27,114 bases of DNA from positions 1 to 27,114 of the forward strand of contig JAJWLX010000047.1 in assembly GCA_021636625.1 (NCBI GenBank), read 5' to 3'. Shown here piece after piece: positions 1-7,628 of the stretch. Source of the stretch: Prevotella sp. (lineage in GTDB: Bacteria > Bacteroidota > Bacteroidia > Bacteroidales > Bacteroidaceae). The number at the start of each line of letters is the position of its first letter. Within the stretch, counting starts at the first letter, position 1. Position numbers and translations under genes: made by a program. The notes beneath the pieces were generated by a model that worked only from the letters and a program-made list of their open reading frames with translations, was not told the origin of the DNA and did no database searches.

Positions 1-51
1 CCCTATGCCAAGATTGAGAATCTTGTATCCTAACCATTAGATGAATCGACC
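1..51 (-). tRNA. tRNA-Glu (anticodon CTC), 3' part cut by window edge
   Basis: Read on the minus strand from 51, the sequence has a 7-nt acceptor strand (GGTCGAT), a D arm with GGTTAGG, and an anticodon stem CAAGA/TCTTG closing a 7-nt loop TTCTCAA. The anticodon is therefore CTC, which reads GAG (Glu). The variable loop follows and the T arm and acceptor 3' strand lie beyond the left edge. The D-arm sequence is typical of tRNA-Glu. It lies 26 bases downstream of the tRNA-Ser gene on the same strand, so the two are probably co-transcribed. Confidence 0.85.
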
Positions 52-77
52 AACGATGCAATCTTGAACTCCGCTTG

Positions 78-165
78 CGGAAGGTGGGGGATTCGAACCC
101 CCGGTACGGTAATCCCGCACGTCAGTTTAGCAAACTGGTGGTTTCAGCCACTCACCCAACCTTCC
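78..165 (-). tRNA. tRNA-Ser (anticodon GCT)
   Basis: The 88-nt minus-strand sequence folds as a class II tRNA. The acceptor strands GGAAGGT and ACCTTCC pair over 7 bp, the anticodon stem CAGTT/AACTG closes the loop TTGCTAA, there is a long variable arm as expected for serine, and the T loop contains GGTTCGAATCC. The anticodon GCT reads AGC/AGU. The discriminator base is G. CCA is not encoded, since the bases after the discriminator are CAAG, so CCA must be added after transcription. Confidence 0.95.
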
Positions 166-337
166 AATCGGATATTGTTGCCAAATCAACAAGCATCGTT
201 CTCAAATGCGGGTGCAAAGATACTACATTTTTTTTGTTCCACCAAATTTTTCTGCAACTTTTTTCAAGAAATATGCATATTTTCTTGATTTTTCTTGTTT
301 TTGGGAGGAATTATAGGGGATAAGCTGACTTTGTCAA

Positions 338-381
338 CAAAAAAGGAGGCAGATTTACCAATTATTGGAAATCTGCCTCCT
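338..381 (-). terminator. Intrinsic terminator of the ncRNA
   Basis: A perfect 13-bp stem pairs 369-381 with 344-356. The loop can form a few more pairs, and six T residues follow in the minus-strand direction. It ends the RNA before the tRNA genes. Confidence 0.85.
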
Positions 382-640
382 GTAGGAAAGGGTCGCTCGA
401 TGATGTGATGAAACTCCGAATGTCATAAACATTTGAGAGCTCTCCGCTTTTGTAATCCACCGGCTTTGCAGCTTAGTTGACATGTCAGTTTATGTGGCCC
501 GCCATAGGCAAGAGAAGTCTTCTCGGTTTCATAAGTGTAATTTGATGAGTATCCCGATCGAACCGACACGACCCTTATATCTTTGTCGAATAGACATAGC
601 ATAGGCTATCATCTATTGATAGAAGTCTTTGGGTTTTCTA
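338..640 (-). ncRNA. Structured non-coding RNA, 6S-like or Bacteroidales-1-type candidate
   Basis: No gene is credible between 166 and 751, but this stretch has the anatomy of an independent RNA gene. A Bacteroidetes promoter lies at 646-677 and a strong intrinsic terminator at 338-381. The body from 574 down to 390 is closed by a 6-bp helix (GGGTCG at 574-569 with CGACCC at 395-390). It continues as an interrupted long hairpin, including TCGAT/ATCGA and a GATACTC/GAGTTTC pairing with one mismatch. The enclosed length of about 185 nt and the bubble-containing hairpin shape resemble 6S RNA, the RNA polymerase decoy. The Bacteroidales-1 motif has the same promoter-plus-terminator organisation and is an alternative. 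The 5' leader (about 575-640) can form small hairpins such as CTATCA/TGATAG. I see no tmRNA tag, RNase P core or SRP domain. The family is inferred; that it is an RNA gene is better supported. Confidence 0.62.
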
Positions 641-645
641 TACTG

Positions 646-677
646 CAAAGATAATGCAATCTTTTGAAACTACCAAA
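646..677 (-). promoter_or_regulatory. Bacteroidetes-type promoter of the ncRNA
   Basis: On the minus strand a TTTG (677-674) is followed after 20 nt by TATCTTTG (653-646). This matches the TTTG / TAnnTTTG arrangement of the Bacteroidetes primary sigma factor. Transcription should start near 640 and runs into the structured RNA, not into a gene. Confidence 0.75.
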
Positions 678-751
678 TCTTTCTGCTGATTTTTTCGAAA
701 AATCTTCTTTATCAAAAGTCAGAACTCCCTTTTCCTTGTTTCTCTCAAGGG

Positions 752-1393
752 TCAAGACTTCTTTTTCCTGAGCTCTTCGTATATTTCTTCGAAATATTTC
801 CTGAGTTCTGTCTTGTCTTCAATGATATTCCGCAGCTCTTTCAGAGCCTTCTCATTGGGTGAGTTAGGAATCCAGAGCTTGATGTAGCCGTTGCGGGAAT
901 ATTTCTCGTCCATGTGGTCGGCGAACCGCTGCCATTGCTCTTCCTTTCCTTTTCCGGGATAGTTCTCCTCTCCGTATTCGATGGCACGAAGAAAGATTTC
1001 GTGAATATCGATGTCGCGGTCGGCTTCGGCAACAATCTTGCCATAGATGCTTCGGGGCTGGCGACTGGAGGAGGCGCGGTGATCCTCCACGGCTTCTTTC
1101 ATGATTTTAATCTGCTCGGGAGTGAACCAGCGCTTCAGTCTGGCATCAGCCTGGAGGATTTTGCCACTGGTGAGGTGGTGGATGGCGCGCGGACCGCTCA
1201 TTCCCAGGTCGTGGTAGGCGGCAACGATATAAACCATGTCGATGTCGGCACCTGTTACAGGTACGAGTTTCAGGGCGTTTTTGATGACACGGGTTACGTG
1301 GCACAATCCGTGGCTCTCGCCAAATTCTGTATATTTGGGCAGAATCTGTGTTTCCACAAACTGCATAATTTCGAGATTTACTTGTTGCTTCAT
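752..1393 (-). CDS. HD-domain phosphohydrolase family protein
   Basis: This 213-aa protein has the ordered metal ligands of an HD-domain hydrolase: H28/H32 near the N terminus, the HD doublet H61-D62 in AAYHDLG, a later histidine at H105 and the closing aspartate in EADRDID (D125). HD proteins of this kind are cytoplasmic metal-dependent phosphohydrolases, often acting on nucleotides or phosphomonoesters. The substrate here cannot be read from sequence. The C-terminal third is charged and helical. The gene lies 123 bp downstream of menA on the same strand, and a perfect 18-bp palindrome is 25 bp upstream of its ATG. A purine-rich AAGAAGAAAAAG precedes the start. The family is secure; the function is unknown. 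Confidence 0.85.
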   Translation of the reverse strand: MKQQVNLEIMQFVETQILPKYTEFGESHGLCHVTRVIKNALKLVPVTGADIDMVYIVAAYHDLGMSGPRAIHHLTSGKILQADARLKRWFTPEQIKIMKEAVEDHRASSSRQPRSIYGKIVAEADRDIDIHEIFLRAIEYGEENYPGKGKEEQWQRFADHMDEKYSRNGYIKLWIPNSPNEKALKELRNIIEDKTELRKYFEEIYEELRKKKS

Positions 1394-1417
1394 ACTTTTT
1401 CTTCTTTTATATATATA

Positions 1418-1435
1418 AATGTACGCGCGTACATT
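1418..1435. promoter_or_regulatory. Perfect 18-bp palindrome upstream of the HD gene
   Basis: The sequence from 1418 reads AATGTACGC followed by its exact reverse complement. It is a GC-rich core in a very AT-rich intergenic stretch, 25 bp before the HD-protein ATG and 82 bp past the menA stop. There is no T tract, so a dimeric regulator site is more likely than a terminator. That role is inference. Confidence 0.45.
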
Positions 1436-1516
1436 ATATAATTATTATTCCTGAATGTTATCTTCTCATTCTAGAATCTTCTCATGCCATTCCAGAGGGG
1501 GCGGGTATCTCTGGGA

Positions 1517-2440
1517 TTACCACATCATTCCAAGGATGATGAAGGTAGAGATCATACCAAAGGTAAAGATGTTGAGAGCCGTGTAGCCCAGTACCTTGTT
1601 CAGCATTCTGCCTTCTCCTATCTTCCTCATCTTGGCGAATGTTCGGTTGTGCACCACGAGATATGTGGCGGCGAAAGGCAAAAACTTAGTATCTGCATCG
1701 TAGGAAAGTGCACCATAGATGTTGATTCCAATCATGATGAGGATACCGATGTTGCCCAGTGCGCAGTAGAGACGCTCGCCGTTTTTCTTGCCGATGTGAA
1801 CGATCAGCGTCTTCTTGCCCGCCTTGATGTCGTTGTCGTAGTCGCGATAGTTGTTCAGAATGAGCAGCGTATCTACTACCAGTCCGCAGGCGATGGAGGT
1901 AAGTATGGCTTCCGTTGATACAGTCTGCATTCCTTCAGGCATTACCAGATAATAGGTGCAGCAGACTGGCACGATGCCGAAAAAGAGAAGTACCAGCAGG
2001 TCGCCCAATCCCAGATAGCTCAGCTTGGTGGTGTAGAGAAAACAGAAGAGAACGCAGCAGATACCCACGATGATCATCTCCTTTCCGCCGTAAAAGGCGA
2101 GGGGTAAACCGATGATACAGCCCAGAAGGGTAGTGATGATGATGCCCCATTTCATGGCTTTCATGGTGATCCAGCCTTCGGCGCAGGCTCTCTTTGGACC
2201 CAATCGGGTTTCGTCGTCGTTGCCATGCTTGAAGTCGAAGAAGTCGTTTACCAGGTTTGAGTCTATCTGCATCACCCAAGCAAAGAGCAGGCAGAGCAGG
2301 GCTGGAACCCATTGGCAGTTGGCACTTGAATCCTTGTATGCCAGGGCTACTCCCAGCATCACCGGTACTGCCGCTGCCGAAAGGGTGATGGGGCGGGCGG
2401 CGAGAAACCATGCCTTGATAGAATTTGTCTTTACCATCAT
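1517..2440 (-). CDS. menA: 1,4-dihydroxy-2-naphthoate polyprenyltransferase
   Basis: This 307-aa integral membrane protein is of the UbiA prenyltransferase superfamily. MenA joins 1,4-dihydroxy-2-naphthoate to a polyprenyl diphosphate, giving demethylmenaquinone in the inner membrane. Both Mg-diphosphate-binding aspartate motifs are visible: N62-LVNDFFDF with D66 and D69, and the second motif D190 through NNYRDYDND to D204. About eight hydrophobic helices fill the rest. The length is normal for MenA. Two adjacent ATGs exist at the start and either could be used. No clear -7 promoter box lies in the 124-bp gap to the porin gene, so part of its expression could come from read-through of the hairpin at 2460-2492. 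Confidence 0.92.
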   Translation of the reverse strand: MMVKTNSIKAWFLAARPITLSAAAVPVMLGVALAYKDSSANCQWVPALLCLLFAWVMQIDSNLVNDFFDFKHGNDDETRLGPKRACAEGWITMKAMKWGIIITTLLGCIIGLPLAFYGGKEMIIVGICCVLFCFLYTTKLSYLGLGDLLVLLFFGIVPVCCTYYLVMPEGMQTVSTEAILTSIACGLVVDTLLILNNYRDYDNDIKAGKKTLIVHIGKKNGERLYCALGNIGILIMIGINIYGALSYDADTKFLPFAATYLVVHNRTFAKMRKIGEGRMLNKVLGYTALNIFTFGMISTFIILGMMW

Positions 2441-2459
2441 ATTGTTGCTTTTAAATTAT

Positions 2460-2492
2460 AAGGAGCGAGGTTTTGGGGGGACCTCGCTCCTT
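2460..2492 (-). terminator. Stem-loop terminator after the porin gene
   Basis: A perfect 12-bp stem (2460-2471 with 2481-2492) has a 9-nt loop of G and T residues on the plus strand. In the minus direction it is followed by a weak AT-rich tail (TATAATTTAAAA), not a pure T run. It may therefore attenuate transcription into menA and not block it fully. Confidence 0.6.
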
Positions 2493-2564
2493 GTTGTTAT
2501 TCATAAAGAAAAGATTCGCTTCTATTTTGTTTCAGAAGAATCTCTTGTGGAAAAGATTCGCTTC

Positions 2565-4940
2565 CTAGTTGAAGAAGTTCCAGCTTACACCCATTCTGAA
2601 AACTCGCTGGTTCATCGGATAGTGAGGGGTGAAGAAGTAGTTCTTGTCGCCTTGTCCTGCATTCAGATGGCTCATCATCACGAAGAAGCGGGTGTGCTTG
2701 ATGTGAACATTGGCGTAGGCATTGACGATAGGGTAGTTGCCCACCTTCACGTTCTTCTCGCCGTTGCCCTGTACGGTATATTGACCGATGTAAGGAGAAT
2801 AATCCGGAGCCTCGTAGCTGGTGAAGTATCTGGCGTCGGCACCCAGCTCGATGTTCAGTACTTTTACCACCTTGAACTTGATGAAGAGGTTGGTATATAC
2901 GTTGAGGTCTGGCACTGGCAGGGTACTCTTGCTGCTGGTATGCTGGTAGGTAATCATATTCTGCCAGTTGAAAATACCGAACTTGAAGTCCTGTTGCAGC
3001 TGCGTTGTAATCAGATTGATGGCGTCGCCGCTCTGCATTGGTGTCACTGTCACGCCTGTGCGCAGACCATTTTCTGTAATCGTATATTGCTGTGAGAAAT
3101 AAGTATAGTTCTTGATTTCATCCACAGCCACACGCAGCGTGGTGTTAGTCTTGCCGAATCTCAGAGTTCCCATGATGCGGGTATGGATAATCTTGCTCAG
3201 ATCATCATCCCACCAGAGATGTCGGGCGTGATACTTGCGATAGTAGAACGATGGCGTTTCGTGATGTATGAATGCATCGCCTCTTACCTGTACGGTGTCA
3301 CCCAGGAATGGCAGGTTGATGTCTGCGCTTCCATCAATGGCAAAGGTACCGGCATCTACTCCGGTGAGTCCTACCTCGCCCACTACATTATAGTGAAGGG
3401 TCTTGCCCTGAGTCTTACTCAGCTGACCGCCTACGCTCAGCGCATGCTCATTGAACTTCTCTAATCCGCCTTCGGTATTCGGCAGTTCGTAGTGGCGGAG
3501 GTCATAGCTGGCGAAAGCTTTCAGACCAGCCTTTGCCCACTTGCTGAATCCCTCGAGCGTTCCCATTGCCACAGTGTTCTTGATGCGCCAGTGACGGGTC
3601 TGATCGTAGATAGAATCGCCTGTAAACTTGCCGGCATTGTAGTACTCCTTGAGATAGTAGTCCTGTGGAGTCTGGTAAGCCTGGTAGATACGCTTGTAGT
3701 TATCAAACTGCACGGTGTGGATGAAGCTTGTAACTGGAACATATTCTGTCTTGTAGAAGAGTGAGTCTTGCGCTTTCTTCTTTTCTACGGCGAGCAGACT
3801 GTCTGCCATTGCCTTGCTGTTTACTGCAATTCGAGTGCTGTCGCCCTTGAAGTCCTGGGCAGCCTTGTTCGCAGCTATCGCCTTGTTGTTCTTAGCTGGT
3901 TCATCGCCGGCAATCTTTGCATCTGTAGGACGACCTGAGAACAGCTTCTTCTGATTTTTATCGAAAGCCTTTTCGTCAAACTCCCTGCCTTGTTCTCTTG
4001 CCTTCTTTCTTGCCTCCTCCTTGGCTTCCTCGGCTGCATTGTCCTTAGCAGACTCCATAGCGAATTTCTTAGCCTTGATTTCTTCCTCAGTCATCTTCAC
4101 CTTTCGGCTGAAGCCCACGTTGTAGCGATGGGTGAAGAAGATGTGTTGGTTGTCGTTGCGATTCCAGTTCTGCTGCAGTACGGTAGGAATTTCGTTGGTG
4201 GCGAAACTCTCGGTGAAGAGCTCCGGATGCTTGATGTAGTCATCATTGGAGATACCTCCGTTCTCCGTCACCTTCTGGTGATTGGTGCTGAAGAGAAAGT
4301 GCGCCTGGTAGCGGTCGCCCAGATAAGAAGTCCACATCGTATATTTGAAGTGCGCCGTGCTCTGTGCATCATAGTAGCCGCGACCGTATTTGTAGTCGAA
4401 TCGGAATCCGCCACCCAGCTGCTTGTTGGCATTCACTGCAAAGATTGCCTTGAAGTCATCCTCACCGTTGGTTCTGTCACCGCAGCTATTCAGCGTGATG
4501 TTGGTGATAGGCGAGTAGGTGTTGGTGAAGTGAAAGTCACTCACCGGGGTAACGATGTTGTCGTATGGCTCGGTGAAGATGAAGTTGCCCTGCGTGTTGC
4601 GTCGGTCGATGAAGATGCGGTTGATGCGGGCGGTACCCATATTGCCCAGGGTGTTGTACTCTCCGCGCAGTCCTTCGGTGAAGGTAGTGTTCTGGTACAT
4701 TGCCTGCATGGTGTCCACCACGGCAGCCCGGGTATCTCCAAATCTCTCATCCACAGTCCATACCCTGATGCCCTTCGGAATCTCCTTGTCTGTGCCCAGC
4801 GAGTCGGTGTTGATGCGGTTGCCGGTCTGTGGGCGGAACTGTGAGTCTTCGTTATTGTTGAAATCCGTAAAATCGCGTTGTGCCGCAACTGGTAGAGTTG
4901 CAGCACAAGCTAGGATTGTAGAGAATAATATTTTCTTCAT
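2565..4940 (-). CDS. Putative outer-membrane porin (Porin_10-like)
   Basis: This 791-aa protein has a signal peptide (MKKILFSTILACAATLPVAAQ, cleaved near residue 20). It has many alternating aromatic/polar strands typical of an outer-membrane beta-barrel and ends in the terminal aromatic signature VSWNFFN. The N-terminal region carries conserved-looking stretches such as IRVWTVDERFGD and FTEPYDNIVTPVSDFHFTNT. The overall pattern matches the Bacteroidetes 'putative porin' family (Porin_10). Between about residues 280 and 390 is a Lys/Glu/Ala-rich, non-barrel insert likely to form helices, probably a loop or periplasmic excursion. It is the last gene of a likely operon with the small membrane protein and the DUF4468 protein. 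Transport substrate is unknown. Confidence 0.82.
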   Translation of the reverse strand: MKKILFSTILACAATLPVAAQRDFTDFNNNEDSQFRPQTGNRINTDSLGTDKEIPKGIRVWTVDERFGDTRAAVVDTMQAMYQNTTFTEGLRGEYNTLGNMGTARINRIFIDRRNTQGNFIFTEPYDNIVTPVSDFHFTNTYSPITNITLNSCGDRTNGEDDFKAIFAVNANKQLGGGFRFDYKYGRGYYDAQSTAHFKYTMWTSYLGDRYQAHFLFSTNHQKVTENGGISNDDYIKHPELFTESFATNEIPTVLQQNWNRNDNQHIFFTHRYNVGFSRKVKMTEEEIKAKKFAMESAKDNAAEEAKEEARKKAREQGREFDEKAFDKNQKKLFSGRPTDAKIAGDEPAKNNKAIAANKAAQDFKGDSTRIAVNSKAMADSLLAVEKKKAQDSLFYKTEYVPVTSFIHTVQFDNYKRIYQAYQTPQDYYLKEYYNAGKFTGDSIYDQTRHWRIKNTVAMGTLEGFSKWAKAGLKAFASYDLRHYELPNTEGGLEKFNEHALSVGGQLSKTQGKTLHYNVVGEVGLTGVDAGTFAIDGSADINLPFLGDTVQVRGDAFIHHETPSFYYRKYHARHLWWDDDLSKIIHTRIMGTLRFGKTNTTLRVAVDEIKNYTYFSQQYTITENGLRTGVTVTPMQSGDAINLITTQLQQDFKFGIFNWQNMITYQHTSSKSTLPVPDLNVYTNLFIKFKVVKVLNIELGADARYFTSYEAPDYSPYIGQYTVQGNGEKNVKVGNYPIVNAYANVHIKHTRFFVMMSHLNAGQGDKNYFFTPHYPMNQRVFRMGVSWNFFN

Positions 4941-4950
4941 TTCTTATTTA

Positions 4951-5029
4951 TTGAATAAGCGGATGCAAGCCTATTTTGAATGGTCGGATGCAAACCTTTC
5001 TTATTTTTTGAATAGTCGGATGCAAACCT
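4951..5029 (-). repeat. Three imperfect 22-bp direct repeats at a gene end
   Basis: Copies at 4951-4972, 4976-4997 and 5008-5029 share the plus-strand pattern TTGAATnnnCGGATGCAAnCCT. The rightmost copy encodes the last residues of the 112-aa membrane protein; the other two lie in the gap before the porin gene. This looks like duplication of a gene's 3' end. Confidence 0.8.
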
Positions 5030-5339
5030 CGGCAATTTTCAAGACTACGCCGATGATCAGCAGTACGTTGGCAATCGTGCGGTCGTCCATCTGTGTCCAG
5101 AGGATGACGCCTACGATGGCGAAGAGCATGAATCCGATGTTGAGCCAGTTTCTGGCTACGAGCATATTGCTCTTGTCTGCATACTCCAATCTTCTGTGGT
5201 GGCGACGGTTTGGGCGCACGGCATAGCTGGTCTGTGGCTGCGTCTGAGACGCCTCATGGCTCTGGCTCTGTGGCTGCGCCTTTGCGGTTTCCTCGCTCTG
5301 TGGGATGTTTGTTGTGTTGTTATCTTTTGTCTGATCCAT
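5001..5339 (-). CDS. Small two-helix membrane protein, function unknown
   Basis: This 112-aa protein has no family that I recognise with confidence. Residues 1-40 are a Gln/Thr/Ser-rich, disordered tail, followed by a basic cluster (RPNRRHHRR, 42-50). Two hydrophobic segments at about 65-82 and 88-106 are joined by a short acidic turn (QMDDR). The basic cluster before the first helix predicts a cytoplasmic N-terminus with both ends inside. It starts 17 bp after the DUF4468 gene stop and ends 60 bp before the porin start, so it is probably co-transcribed with both. The last codons lie within a tandem repeat (see 4951-5029). Confidence 0.7.
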   Translation of the reverse strand: MDQTKDNNTTNIPQSEETAKAQPQSQSHEASQTQPQTSYAVRPNRRHHRRLEYADKSNMLVARNWLNIGFMLFAIVGVILWTQMDDRTIANVLLIIGVVLKIAEVCIRLFKK

Positions 5340-5356
5340 ATTTTATGAGATGATTT

Positions 5357-6352
5357 TTATTTTCGAACAAGTTTGGTCAGATCATTGAAGATCAGGTTCT
5401 TGCGGTCGATGGTTCCGCGTCGGAACTTGCCGTAGATCTTGGCCAAGTCGTTTTTCTTCTTGGTCAGGGCATATTTGTCGGTAATCACTTTCTCTGCCGG
5501 CTCCTTGAAACCGGTGCTTCTGCCTTCCTCGTAGTTGAATACGATTCGGGTCATAGAGAGGTGGAGATGGTTGTCGCTGATGGTTGCCACCAGCTGGTAC
5601 TTGGTCTCAGAGCGGTCGAGAGAGATGAATGACTGATTGAAGACAAACCATTCGTCCATGATACAGGCGATGATCTGCTCGTTCTTGTTGTTTCTGTTCA
5701 CCAGGGGGATGCGGCTGTTGATGTTCTGCTCATTCTTGATGAGCTTGCTCATATACTGGAAAACGATGTTGTAGATTTCGTCTGCACTCTTTCCGTTTGC
5801 CTGGGTGTCGAGAACAAATTCCACTTTTCCCTCGGCATTAAGCTGGATGGCTCCCGCCAGGTATTTCGGATCTTCCTTGAGCACCACACCCTCGGCAGTC
5901 TTTTCCACCTTTTTTTCTTCTATCTCCTCTGTCACGGTTGGTACGACCCAACCCGCACCTTCAGAAGTTCCGGTAGTATTCTGCTTCTTGGTGGCATTAT
6001 CCTGGATCTTCATCGCAGGCACCGTTTCTGTAGCTGGCACAGAAGTCTTGGTAGCAGGCACCGAATTCTCTGCATTCTTCTTCAGCTTTTCTGCCTCCTG
6101 CTTCATTCTTTCAGCTTCAGCCTTCAATCTCGCAGCTTCCGCTTTCGTTTTCTCAGCTTCCGCCTTTATTTTTTCAGCTTCCGCCTTCACCTTGGCTGCT
6201 TCTGCCTGAGCCTTGGCTGCTTCCAGTGCCTTTTGGGCTTCCTCTAACTCTTTTTGCGCCTTTTCCAACTGCTGCTCAGGGGTAAGCACATTCTGTGCCT
6301 GCATGGTGAGAGCAGAAATCAGCACGAGTATTGAGATAAATATCTTTTTCAT
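5357..6352 (-). CDS. Secreted coiled-coil protein with DUF4468 domain
   Basis: This 331-aa protein has a signal peptide (MKKIFISILVLISALTMQAQ) and then a long Ala/Lys/Glu coiled coil (about 24-95). Four near-perfect heptads start at K56, K63, K70 and K77. A Thr/Pro/Val linker (about 97-150) follows, then a domain around 170-260 with the pattern KVEFVLDTQANGKSADEIYN typical of DUF4468, a Bacteroidetes family with a TBP-like fold. It should be periplasmic or surface-exposed; no lipobox cysteine follows the signal peptide. A -7 box (TACCTTTG) at 6426-6433 and a GC-rich hairpin in the leader (about 6390-6416) precede it. It heads the operon with the small membrane protein and the porin. Function unknown. 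Confidence 0.83.
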   Translation of the reverse strand: MKKIFISILVLISALTMQAQNVLTPEQQLEKAQKELEEAQKALEAAKAQAEAAKVKAEAEKIKAEAEKTKAEAARLKAEAERMKQEAEKLKKNAENSVPATKTSVPATETVPAMKIQDNATKKQNTTGTSEGAGWVVPTVTEEIEEKKVEKTAEGVVLKEDPKYLAGAIQLNAEGKVEFVLDTQANGKSADEIYNIVFQYMSKLIKNEQNINSRIPLVNRNNKNEQIIACIMDEWFVFNQSFISLDRSETKYQLVATISDNHLHLSMTRIVFNYEEGRSTGFKEPAEKVITDKYALTKKKNDLAKIYGKFRRGTIDRKNLIFNDLTKLVRK

Positions 6353-6425
6353 GATCTGTTGTTTAAATGTTTAATGTCTTGTCCTCCTCGTCCGAGTATA
6401 GGAGCTCGGAGGTGTTTCTAACATA

Positions 6426-6433
6426 CAAAGGTA
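6426..6433 (-). promoter_or_regulatory. -7 box for the DUF4468-porin operon
   Basis: TACCTTTG on the minus strand matches TAnnTTTG. A good TTTG element at -33 is not obvious. Transcription would start near 6420 and give a leader of about 65 nt. Confidence 0.6.
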
Positions 6434-6539
6434 TAAAAATAACTTGATATATTTCTATTTGGAAGCGATTATTTATACATTCTTTTGCTAAGTTAACAAT
6501 ATTTTTTAGGAAAAACGCTCCTAGTTTCAAATATTTTCG

Positions 6540-6547
6540 TATCTTTG
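6540..6547 (+). promoter_or_regulatory. -7 box for ftsY
   Basis: TATCTTTG matches TAnnTTTG and places the start of transcription near 6553, about 15 nt before the ftsY ATG at 6569. This short leader rules out the in-frame TTG at 6545, which lies inside the box. Confidence 0.65.
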
Positions 6548-6568
6548 CAAAAAAATATAGCTATAATT

Positions 6569-7522
6569 ATGGGATTATTCGGATTATTTAGCAACAAAAA
6601 AAAGGAAACTCTCGATAAAGGTCTCGAAAAGACCAAGGAGAGCGTGTTTGGAAAATTGGCGCGTGCGGTGGCTGGTAAGTCAACCGTAGATGATGACGTG
6701 CTCGATGATTTGGAGGAGGTGCTCATCACATCCGATGTAGGTGTGGAGACTACCGTGAAGATCATCCGACGTATAGAAGAGCGCGTGGCAAGAGATAAGT
6801 ATGTTTCTACCTCAGAGCTCAACAGAATCCTGAGGGAAGAGATTGCAAGCCTCCTGGAGGAAAATCATACTGATGACAATGAAAACTGGGATTTGCCTTC
6901 CGATCATAAGCCATACGTGATTCTGGTAGTGGGTGTGAACGGTGTGGGCAAGACTACCACCATAGGAAAGCTCGCCTATCAGTTTAAGAAGGCTGGCAAG
7001 AAGGTGTATCTCGGTGCTGCCGATACCTTCCGTGCCGCTGCCGTGGAACAGATCTGCATTTGGGGCGAGCGAGTAGGGGTGCCAGTGGTGAAGCAGCAGA
7101 TGGGTTCTGACCCTGCCAGCGTGGCCTTCGATACCCTGCAGAGCGCCAAGGCGAACGGTGCCGACGTGGTGCTGATTGATACTGCCGGACGCCTTCATAA
7201 TAAGGTGAACCTGATGAATGAGTTGAAGAAGATCAAGGAGGTGATGAAGAAGGTCATGCCTGAGGCTCCGGATGAGGTGATGCTCGTACTGGATGGAAGT
7301 ACCGGACAGAACGCCTTCGAGCAGGCTAAGCAGTTTGCTGCCGTTACCAATATCTCTTCGCTCGCCATCACCAAGCTCGATGGTACGGCTAAGGGTGGCG
7401 TGGTAATCGGAATCTCCGACCAGCTCAAGGTGCCTGTGAAGTATATCGGACTGGGCGAGGGCATGGAGGATCTCCAGCTCTTCAATAAGTCTGAATTTGT
7501 TGATTCCCTCTTTAAGCACTAG
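6569..7522 (+). CDS. ftsY: Signal recognition particle receptor FtsY
   Basis: This 317-aa SRP GTPase docks ribosome-SRP complexes at the inner membrane for co-translational insertion. The N domain spans about 20-100. The G domain shows G1 (GVNGVGKTT, 122-130), DTFRAAA (152-158), DTAGR (204-208), TKLDGTAKGG (268-277) and the closing GLGEGMEDL. There is no long acidic A domain, as is usual for short FtsY proteins. The N-terminal MGLFGLFSNKKK is the typical membrane-binding start and is preceded by a promoter box that overlaps the more upstream TTG, so ATG 6569 is chosen. rimO follows on the same strand after 106 bp. Confidence 0.96.
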   Translation: MGLFGLFSNKKKETLDKGLEKTKESVFGKLARAVAGKSTVDDDVLDDLEEVLITSDVGVETTVKIIRRIEERVARDKYVSTSELNRILREEIASLLEENHTDDNENWDLPSDHKPYVILVVGVNGVGKTTTIGKLAYQFKKAGKKVYLGAADTFRAAAVEQICIWGERVGVPVVKQQMGSDPASVAFDTLQSAKANGADVVLIDTAGRLHNKVNLMNELKKIKEVMKKVMPEAPDEVMLVLDGSTGQNAFEQAKQFAAVTNISSLAITKLDGTAKGGVVIGISDQLKVPVKYIGLGEGMEDLQLFNKSEFVDSLFKH

Positions 7523-7628
7523 AATACAAGTACTTAGATACTTCGAGAAAAGAATTAGATGAAACTCGAGGAAAGAACTGACGAGGATAGAATTAGATTA
7601 AAATTATTATAGGATAAGTAGGATAAGA

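Noticed and set aside
64..323. Two plus-strand open frames
   Set aside because: They run antisense through the tRNA-Ser gene and the AT-rich spacer after it; not coding.
2508..2564. 15-bp repeat (GAAAAGATTCGCTTC at 2508 and 2550) around the porin stop
   Set aside because: Short and unaccompanied by any signal; not enough to call a functional element.
6545..6568. Upstream TTG start for ftsY
   Set aside because: The TTG lies inside the predicted -7 box, and the protein from ATG 6569 has the normal N-terminus.
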